From: CAYVUM01 sp964619055 | GTDB lineage: Bacteria > Pseudomonadota > Alphaproteobacteria > Rhodospirillales > Defluviicoccaceae | Length of the DNA: 41,672 nucleotides | Direction: 5' to 3' | Assembly (NCBI GenBank): GCA_964619055.1 | Contig: CAZUDB010000028.1 | Span: 1-41,672 of the forward strand | In this document: in pieces, positions 35,322 through 41,672 of the stretch | How positions within the stretch are numbered: position 1 is the first letter of the stretch | Layout of the letters: every line of letters begins with the position of its first letter | Translations under genes and position numbers: made by a program | The notes under the pieces: model-generated | What the model saw: the letters and a program-made list of their open reading frames with translations, nothing else | Told to the model about the DNA's origin: nothing | Databases searched by the model: none

Positions 35322-38135
35322 TCACTCCTTGCCCCGATGGCGAAGTACGACAGCAGCGTACGGCGGCAGCCGCAAGCCGAGGCTGTAGCGACGGCCGTGC
35401 ATGCCCTCTTCGCTTGCCAACACGGCGCCCGCATTGCCGACATTGGAGCCGCCATAACGCTCCGAGTCCGTATTGAGAGCCTCATCCCAGATGCCGCCCA
35501 CGGGCACACCGATGCGGTAGTCGTGGCGCACGACCGGTGTGAAGTTGCACACGACAGCCACCGGCGCCTCGTCCTTCTTTTTGGCCAAGCGCAGCCAAGA
35601 GACGACGCTCTGCTCGCTATCGTGACAATCGATCCAGGCAAAGCCCTCCTGCTCGCTATCCTGCTCGTACAAAGCCGGGGTCGAAGTGTAAAGCTGATTG
35701 AGGTCGCGGATCAGGTTGTGGACCCCGCGATGGAAACCGTCCTCCATCAGGTGCCAATCCAGGCTGATCTCGTGGTTCCAGGCACGCCACTGGGCGAACT
35801 CGGCCCCCATAAACAACAGCTTCTTTCCGGGCTGCGTCCACATCAACGCAAAGAACTGGCGCAGATTGGCGAACTTGTCCCAATGGCTGCCGGGCATCCG
35901 CGCGATGAGGGAGTTTTCGCTAGGGGCCAGAAAGTCGTGGCCTATGGCAAGCAGCGCATTCTCCTCGAACAACCTGGCCGCCACCTGGATGATATCGTCG
36001 TGATAGTACTTCCGGTGGATGGGTCGGCGCTCTAAGAAGGTCAGCGCCTGATGGAGCCAGGTGTCGTTGGCCTTGAACCCGAAGCCGAGGCCGCCCAAGA
36101 TCGTGGGACGCGACACCATTTGCCAACTCACATGTTCGTCGGCGATGGTCATGGTTTCCGGGCATTCGCCGTAGACGACCTCGTTCAGGCGGCGGAGAAA
36201 ATCGACGGCCTCCAGGTTCTCGTTGCCGCCGTGGCGGTTCGTTGGCGACCGATCCGGCGCCCGGTCGTAATCCAGATACAGGATGGGAGTCAGGCCGCCA
36301 ATGCGCAGCCCATCCACGTGATATTCCTCGAGCCAGAACAAGGCGTTGGCGAGCAGGTAGTTGACGACCTGCTTGCGACCGTAATCGTAGATGTACTGCT
36401 GCGTGCGGATATGGCGCTCCCGCCGCTCGTCGGCCGGCTCGTACAACGGCTGGCCATCGAAACGCCCAAGCCCACCCGGCGCCGAAGAGAAGCCGGTGGG
36501 AACCCAGTCGAGCAACACGCCTATTCCGGCGCGGTGGAGCCGGTCCACCAAGCGGCGGAAGCCATCCGGACCGCCATACCGACCGGTCGGTGCATAGAGC
36601 GCGGTCGGGTCATAGCCCCATGATGTGTCCGGATGATGTTCGAACACCGGCATAAACTGAACATGGGTGAAACCGAGAGAAGCCACGTAGTTGGGCAATT
36701 GCTCCGCCAGCTCATCGAAAGTAAGCGCGCGTGAATCTTCCTCCGGGATCCGACGCCAAGATCCCAAATGCACTTCGTAAATACTGACGGGCGCCTGCGC
36801 ACCCTGGCGAGCCTGCCGACCCTTCATCCAGGTGTCATCAGACCATGCATGACTGTCGAGCCGCGACGCGACGGCCGCGGTCCCCGGCCATCGCTCGGCC
36901 TGAAATGCAACCGGGTCCGGACGCGCAAAGGGCTCACCACCGGCCGCAGCCTTGATTTCATACTTATAATACTGGCCGACCTCGGCGCCCGGAACGAACA
37001 TCTCCCACACACCGCAATCATGGCGTAGCCGCATGGCGTGGCGCCGGCCATCCCAAGCGTTGAAATCCCCAATGACGGCAACCCGATGAGCATGCGGCGC
37101 CCAAACGGCAAAGGTGACGCCGGCAACGCCATCGATCGTCGTCGGGTGCGAGCCCAGCACGCGATAGCAACGCAGATGCTCCCCGGCGGCCAAGAGCTGG
37201 ATATCCTCGTTCGACAGCACGGGTGGAAAACGATAGGCGTCGTCGACGATCAACGACTGCTCATCCCATTGGACGCGGAAGCGATAGGCGGGCGATGTCG
37301 ATTGCCCGGGCAGGGCTTCCGCGAAGAAGCCGTCATCGTGCAGTCGACGCAGTTCCGCAATGACAGAGCCCGATACGGCATCGATGAGGGCGACGGATCG
37401 AGCGCCTGGCTGAAACGTCCGAATGAGGACCGCATTCTGCTCGGCGGCGACATGGGCGCCGAGGAACGCAAACGGGTCCCGATGCTCCGCGCGGATAATG
37501 GCCTCAATCTCCGAGGCATCCGCCAGCTTGAGGGGGGCCGGCGCTGGCCTCGGCGTGGGATTCTGCAGTTTGGGCGCCGGCGGCTCGGCGCGGGCAGGCT
37601 CCGGCGACTTGGCTACTGGTTTCGCCGGTTCAGTTGTCTTAGCTGCAGGCTTTGCCGGCTCCGCTGGCGCGGGCGGGGTTGTTGACGGTTTTAGCGGACC
37701 AGGAGCTTTCACCGGCTGCGGTGCCTTGGCCGCAGGCTTCGCCGGCTCCGCCGGCGCGGCGGGTGTGCTCGGTGGTTTTACCGAATCACCACCCTTCGCC
37801 GGCTCGCGTGTCTTAGTCGGCGGCTTTACCGACGCCGCAGGCTTTGTTGGCTCAGGCGGCGCCTTGGTGTTCGCCGGTTCGGCCCCTTGAGTAGACGGCC
37901 GCGTTGCGCGTGCCAGGGCCGCGACGTCCGGGCTCGTTGCTTTCGCTGCCTCCGGTCCCTTGGCGGTCGGCTTTTCTTGTTCCGCCGTTTTCGGCCCTTG
38001 GCCGGTGCTGTCCTTCGTCGATCGGCCCGTTTGGCCCTTCGTTCCTGGGCCGCGACCGCTGCCCTTACCTTTACCGTCAACCGTCATCGCGTCCGTTCCG
38101 AAATCGGGATTAGCACCATTTGCTGTTGCGCACAT
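35322..38135 (-). CDS. glgB: GlgB-like branching-enzyme homologue, predicted inactive, with disordered N-terminal extension
   Basis: A 937-residue homologue of 1,4-alpha-glucan branching enzyme (normal length about 730). Residues 1-205 are Pro/Ala/Lys-rich and low complexity (many PAKPAAK-like repeats), predicted disordered. Residues 206-330 match the N-terminal beta domain, 335-440 the CBM48 (VWAPHAHRVAVIGDFNAW), and 450-830 the GH13 barrel, followed by a C-terminal domain. The active site is damaged. In the family motif D-A-L-R-V-D-A-V the nucleophile Asp is Gly613 (GLRIGGL). The acid/base position is Asp666 (TIADEH) where Glu is expected. DWVPxHF is DWVPTGF, losing the His, and HDEVVHGK is HDFLAPSE. 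Asp734 remains. I expect no branching activity. An ATG at codon 17 (38087) is a possible start. It may bind glycogen or other glucans as a scaffold; that is inference. Confidence 0.87.
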   Translation of the reverse strand: MCATANGANPDFGTDAMTVDGKGKGSGRGPGTKGQTGRSTKDSTGQGPKTAEQEKPTAKGPEAAKATSPDVAALARATRPSTQGAEPANTKAPPEPTKPAASVKPPTKTREPAKGGDSVKPPSTPAAPAEPAKPAAKAPQPVKAPGPLKPSTTPPAPAEPAKPAAKTTEPAKPVAKSPEPARAEPPAPKLQNPTPRPAPAPLKLADASEIEAIIRAEHRDPFAFLGAHVAAEQNAVLIRTFQPGARSVALIDAVSGSVIAELRRLHDDGFFAEALPGQSTSPAYRFRVQWDEQSLIVDDAYRFPPVLSNEDIQLLAAGEHLRCYRVLGSHPTTIDGVAGVTFAVWAPHAHRVAVIGDFNAWDGRRHAMRLRHDCGVWEMFVPGAEVGQYYKYEIKAAAGGEPFARPDPVAFQAERWPGTAAVASRLDSHAWSDDTWMKGRQARQGAQAPVSIYEVHLGSWRRIPEEDSRALTFDELAEQLPNYVASLGFTHVQFMPVFEHHPDTSWGYDPTALYAPTGRYGGPDGFRRLVDRLHRAGIGVLLDWVPTGFSSAPGGLGRFDGQPLYEPADERRERHIRTQQYIYDYGRKQVVNYLLANALFWLEEYHVDGLRIGGLTPILYLDYDRAPDRSPTNRHGGNENLEAVDFLRRLNEVVYGECPETMTIADEHVSWQMVSRPTILGGLGFGFKANDTWLHQALTFLERRPIHRKYYHDDIIQVAARLFEENALLAIGHDFLAPSENSLIARMPGSHWDKFANLRQFFALMWTQPGKKLLFMGAEFAQWRAWNHEISLDWHLMEDGFHRGVHNLIRDLNQLYTSTPALYEQDSEQEGFAWIDCHDSEQSVVSWLRLAKKKDEAPVAVVCNFTPVVRHDYRIGVPVGGIWDEALNTDSERYGGSNVGNAGAVLASEEGMHGRRYSLGLRLPPYAAVVLRHRGKE

Positions 38136-38820
38136 AGGCGAACCGTTTCAAACACTCCGCCATGCGACCTATTACTGCGCTCAATCGCTCCCAGCGACCC
38201 AGCACAAGCGGCCCCCTCACCTGTGACGACCATACCGCCGGCCAAGTCTAGCGCCAGCGGCGCCAAGAGGCCACCAAGCATGGCCGCCACAACATCCCCG
38301 TTTGACGGCCCTGGGTCGTCCTTTCGCGCACTTGGGGTATCTGTTTCGGGATCGCAGCACATCTTTTTTGTAGACCGGATCGTGGGGGGATGGGAAGCGT
38401 CGGCAAGCGGATGACGCGCAATTGTCGCCCCCTCAAAAACTCTTGATTTAGCCTGTGAAACTCATTCAGCCCTGAGCGGCGCAGCAGCCAACAGATCGTA
38501 CCCCCAATCCGCAATACGGCCACCGAGCGGGTTTGAAGCCGACCGAGAGGCGGGGTATGATCCGCGCCGTTCGCACGGCGAACCACGGTCATGATCCGAG
38601 ACGGACGCTTTGGCGCGAAAGGTCCCTCCATCGAAACTCGCTGTTCAGGCAACATCCCGGTCCCCGGAGAGACATCCAGCGGGATGCTCCTGAAGTTGAA
38701 CAATAATACCGGCCGGCAGCGGGCTGAATCGAGGGAAGGCACGACGCGTTTGACCGTAGACCGCACCACAAGCGCCCGGCACCGGGCTCGCCGAAGGATC
38801 ACGAGGGAGGTAGAACACCC
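38136..38820. other. 685-bp divergent intergenic region
   Basis: The region between the GlgB-like gene (minus) and glgP (plus) has no recognisable protein gene. Short minus frames at 38084-38362 and 38248-39060 overlap flanking genes and have no family features. It holds a stem near 38646-38692 and presumably both promoters, which I could not assign. Confidence 0.6.
38646..38692 (+). repeat. Stem-loop in glgP leader region
   Basis: CATCCCG (38653-38659) pairs with CGGGATG (38680-38686), flanked by CAGG (38646-38649) and CCTG (38689-38692). It lies about 128 bp before the glgP ATG. It may be an mRNA leader structure if transcription begins upstream; otherwise it may be chance. Confidence 0.3.
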
Positions 38821-41334
38821 ATGGCGACACAAACGCGAAGTGCTAAGGCTCCTGCAAAGGCGAAAGCCGCGCCGGATATCCCCGAGTTCCATACGGGTAT
38901 GGACGTCGACAGCCTGATCAAGAGCTTCAACTTCCATCTCACCTTCTCTCTTGCCAAGGATGAGTACTCGGCGACAACGCAGGATCGCTATCTCGCCCTT
39001 GCGCTTGCCGTCCGCGACCGTCTGATTGGCCGCTGGATCAAGACGCAGCAGGCTTACCATAAGAATAATGTGAAGCGGATCTGCTACCTCTCGCTCGAGT
39101 TCCTGATGGGCCGGGCCATGGGCAATAATGTGATCAATCTGCTCATGGAGGAAACTTGCCGGGAAGCGATGACGCGCCTGGGCCTTGATTGGGACATTCT
39201 GCGCGACATTGAGGTTGATGCAGCGCTCGGAAACGGTGGCCTTGGCCGACTTGCCGCCTGTTTCCTGGATTCCATGGCGACGCTACAGCTGCCAGCCATC
39301 GGCTACGGCATCCGCTATGACTACGGCATCTTCAAGCAGCGGATCGAGAACGGCTACCAAATCGAAGAGCCGGACAACTGGCTCCGACTTGGTAATCCGT
39401 GGGAAATGCCGCACCCGGAGTACTCCTATCTGGTCCCGTTCGAAGGCCGCGCCGAGCCCCACCGTACCAACGGAGTTACAAAGTGGCGCTGGGTCGACAC
39501 CCGCCCCATCATCGGCATGGCCTACGACACGCCGATCATTGGGTACGGCGTTCCAAACGTGAACACGCTGCGCCTGTGGTCGGCCAACGCCACCCAGGAG
39601 TTCGACTTCCATGACTTCAGCCGCGGCTCTTATGTCGAGGCCGTGGAAGACAAGCTGATGGCCGAAAACCTCACGAAAGTGCTTTACCCGTCCGATGCGA
39701 TCTATGCGGGTCGTGAGCTGCGCTTGCGCCAGCAGTACTTTTTCGTTTCCTGCTCGATTCAAGACATCATCCGCCGCTTCAAGTCTGGCAACAGTGACTG
39801 GCAGAGCCTTCCCGACAAGGTCTGCATCCAGATGAACGACACTCATCCGACGTTGGTTGTGCCCGAGCTGATGCGCGTTCTCATGGATTTGGAGGACGTG
39901 GCACCGGAAACGGCCTGGGAGCTCACCGTCAACTCCTGCGCCTTCACAAACCACACACTACTGCCGGAGGCTCTTGAACGTTGGCCGGTCAACATGTTCG
40001 AACGCCTGCTGCCGCGCCACCTCCAGATCATCTATGACATCAACAGCCGCTTTCTCCGTCAGGTTGCCACACGTTACCCCGGCGACGCGGGCAAGCTTGA
40101 GCGCATGAGCATCATCCAGGAGATGCCCGAAAAAGCGGTACGCATGGCGCACCTCGGCATCGTCGGATCCAAGTCCACCAACGGTGTTGCCGCCCTGCAC
40201 ACGCAGCTGTTGCGCACCCAAGCGATGCCGGAATTTGGGGAGTTCTTTCACGACCGCTTCAACAACAAGACCAACGGCGTTACGCCACGGCGATGGTTGT
40301 TGAAATCCAACCCAGGCCTCGCGGCGCTGATCACCGAAGCCATCGGCGACGGCTGGATCACAGATCTGAACCAGCTCACCGGCATCGAGAAGTTCAAAAC
40401 CGACAAGGCATTTCGCGAACGGGCTCGGCAAATCAAGCTGGCCAACAAGCAATCTCTCGCGGACTTCATAAAACGCGACGTGGGTGTCGCCGTTTCACCA
40501 CACTCCATGTTCGATGTGCAGGTCAAACGCATCCACGAATACAAGCGCCAGCTCCTGCTTTGCCTTTACGCGATCGTCCTTTTCGAGCGGCTGAAGGACA
40601 ACCCTTCTCTCGATATTGTCCCGCGCACCTTTATTTTCGGTGGCAAAGCAGCGCCCGGATATTTCCTCGCCAAGCTGATCATCAAGCTGATCAACGAGGT
40701 AGGTAAGGTCGTGAACTCCGATCCACAATTGGGCGATCGGCTGAAGGTGGTCTTTGTTCCGGACTACCGCGTCTCGGTCGCCGAACGGATCATCCCGGCA
40801 GCGGAAGTATCCGAACAGATTTCAACGGCGGGCATGGAAGCCTCAGGCACCGGTAACATGAAGTTTGCCATGAACGGAGCCCTGACGGTCGGCACCCTTG
40901 ATGGCGCCAACATCGAAATCAAGGACGAGGTTGGCGAGGAAAATATCTTCATCTTCGGCATGACCGCTGATCAGGTTGCGGCGTCGCGTGGGGCTTACAA
41001 CCCGTGGGATACCTATAACGGAGATCCAGAAATTCGTCGCGTCATTGACTTGATTTCTGGCGACTTTTTCAACATGGACGAACCGGGAATTTTCCGCCCC
41101 ATCATCAACACGTTGCTGGAAGATGGCGACTACTTCCGTCATTTGGCTGATTTCCGCTCGTTTATCGACATCCAGGACAAGGTCGATGAAGCGTACCGCG
41201 ATCCGGAAACGTGGACGGCCAAGGCCATTACCAACATTGCGCACACTGGACGGTTCAGCTCCGACCGGACGATTGCGGAGTACGCCAATGATATTTGGAA
41301 CGTCCACGCTGTGGATTTTTCGCTCGATAGCTAG
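38821..41334 (+). CDS. glgP: Glycogen/maltodextrin phosphorylase
   Basis: An 837-residue GT35 phosphorylase, the usual length. Typical motifs are LSLEFLMGRAMGNNVINL, ALGNGGLGRLAACFLDSMATL, GYGIRYDYGIFKQ and MNDTHPTLVVPELMR, and the PLP-binding segment ASGTGNMKFAMNGAL with Lys681. It releases glucose-1-phosphate from alpha-1,4-glucan ends using phosphate. GAGGGAGG lies nine bases before the ATG. It is divergent from the GlgB-like gene, which suggests a glycogen locus, although other glg genes are not seen. The stop overlaps a possible start of the next gene by one base. Confidence 0.97.
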   Translation: MATQTRSAKAPAKAKAAPDIPEFHTGMDVDSLIKSFNFHLTFSLAKDEYSATTQDRYLALALAVRDRLIGRWIKTQQAYHKNNVKRICYLSLEFLMGRAMGNNVINLLMEETCREAMTRLGLDWDILRDIEVDAALGNGGLGRLAACFLDSMATLQLPAIGYGIRYDYGIFKQRIENGYQIEEPDNWLRLGNPWEMPHPEYSYLVPFEGRAEPHRTNGVTKWRWVDTRPIIGMAYDTPIIGYGVPNVNTLRLWSANATQEFDFHDFSRGSYVEAVEDKLMAENLTKVLYPSDAIYAGRELRLRQQYFFVSCSIQDIIRRFKSGNSDWQSLPDKVCIQMNDTHPTLVVPELMRVLMDLEDVAPETAWELTVNSCAFTNHTLLPEALERWPVNMFERLLPRHLQIIYDINSRFLRQVATRYPGDAGKLERMSIIQEMPEKAVRMAHLGIVGSKSTNGVAALHTQLLRTQAMPEFGEFFHDRFNNKTNGVTPRRWLLKSNPGLAALITEAIGDGWITDLNQLTGIEKFKTDKAFRERARQIKLANKQSLADFIKRDVGVAVSPHSMFDVQVKRIHEYKRQLLLCLYAIVLFERLKDNPSLDIVPRTFIFGGKAAPGYFLAKLIIKLINEVGKVVNSDPQLGDRLKVVFVPDYRVSVAERIIPAAEVSEQISTAGMEASGTGNMKFAMNGALTVGTLDGANIEIKDEVGEENIFIFGMTADQVAASRGAYNPWDTYNGDPEIRRVIDLISGDFFNMDEPGIFRPIINTLLEDGDYFRHLADFRSFIDIQDKVDEAYRDPETWTAKAITNIAHTGRFSSDRTIAEYANDIWNVHAVDFSLDS

Positions 41335-41672
41335 TGGCAGAGTCGGTGCTTGACAGCTTCCGGAGCGGCGGCAATGAAGTCGCTCCGGTTCTGTCTTGGG
41401 CCGGCAATGCAACCCGCTATCCAGCACGAGCTTTCGCCTCGCGATCCGGCCTAACCTTGGCCAGCGCGCTGGTTGTCCTCGTGGCTTTGGTAATTGGGCT
41501 GGCGCGACCTGCGGACACAGCGGATTTGGCTTCACCGCAAGGTAGCGTCATTCTCCAGGTGGCTGGGCCCAGCGTCAATGACAATCGTGGGCCGTTTGAT
41601 CCGTTCCACGATGCCTTGTTGAATGCCTTCGACCTGTCTTTCGAGCAGATTGCTGCCTTCGATCGCGCCATG
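41334..41672 (+). CDS. Probable exported/membrane protein, molybdopterin-oxidoreductase-like domain, partial
   Basis: A frame of 113 codons stays open to the window end, starting at a GTG that overlaps the glgP stop by one base; another GTG lies at 41346. A hydrophobic segment (about residues 45-61, LASALVVLVALVIGLA) is a membrane anchor or signal sequence. After it comes SVILQVAGP then AAFDRAM, which recalls the start of small molybdopterin-binding oxidoreductase-like domains (a pattern of LxVxG followed by FDxxxLEALP). That likeness is tentative. The gene is truncated at the window edge. Confidence 0.5.
   Translation, partial: MAESVLDSFRSGGNEVAPVLSWAGNATRYPARAFASRSGLTLASALVVLVALVIGLARPADTADLASPQGSVILQVAGPSVNDNRGPFDPFHDALLNAFDLSFEQIAAFDRAM

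Noticed and set aside
38248..39060. Minus-strand open frame of 270 codons in the glgB-glgP gap
   Set aside because: It runs 240 bp into the well-supported glgP gene on the other strand and has no recognisable domain.

Overview
The window looks like chromosomal DNA of a Gram-negative, GC-rich proteobacterium, most likely an alphaproteobacterium. This is inferred from codon usage, a periplasmic/lipoprotein Pst system with a Pho-box-like promoter, hydrogenase maturation genes and a PEP-CTERM-type protein. No rRNA, tRNA, CRISPR array or transposase was recognised.

Region 1 (about 1-15.7 kb, all on the minus strand) is a surface-polysaccharide locus. In transcription order it holds a WlbA-like sugar dehydrogenase, an NAD-dependent sugar epimerase, a DegT-type sugar aminotransferase, a methyltransferase, an AsnB-type amidotransferase, a hexapeptide acyltransferase, a glycosyltransferase, a small unknown protein, a radical SAM/SPASM protein, a CgeB-like glycosyltransferase, a polytopic GT-C-like membrane protein, a GT4 glycosyltransferase and a second AsnB. 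Several genes are coupled by 4-bp overlaps. Together they suggest synthesis of a glycan containing an aminated, acylated and possibly amidated uronic acid.

Region 2 (15.8-21.7 kb, minus strand) is mixed. It holds hypF without any hydrogenase genes nearby, then a visibly AT-rich pair (a sulfotransferase-like protein and a GT61 glycosyltransferase) that looks acquired, and a Fic-like protein whose catalytic motif is degenerate.

Region 3 (21.8-27.0 kb, minus strand) is a phosphate-uptake operon, pstS-pstC-pstA-pstB-pstS2. A repeat array with 11-bp phasing (Pho box) lies upstream, and a long hairpin lies between pstS and pstC. The second PstS is a lipoprotein. No phoU is present.

Region 4 (27.5-34.9 kb, plus strand) encodes large exported or surface proteins: a 1690-residue glycoside-hydrolase-like protein with Ig/cadherin-like modules and an apparently perfect 957-bp internal tandem duplication; a membrane-anchored monooxygenase-like (ABM) protein; and a secreted phytase/esterase-like protein ending in a PEP-CTERM-type sorting signal.

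Region 5 (34.9-41.7 kb) has hypA and a branching-enzyme homologue (GlgB) on the minus strand, divergent from glycogen phosphorylase glgP and the start of another gene on the plus strand. The GlgB homologue carries a disordered, Pro/Ala/Lys-rich N-terminal extension of about 200 residues. It has lost the catalytic Asp nucleophile (now Gly) and other active-site residues, so it is probably a pseudoenzyme. I consider this the most unusual item in the window.
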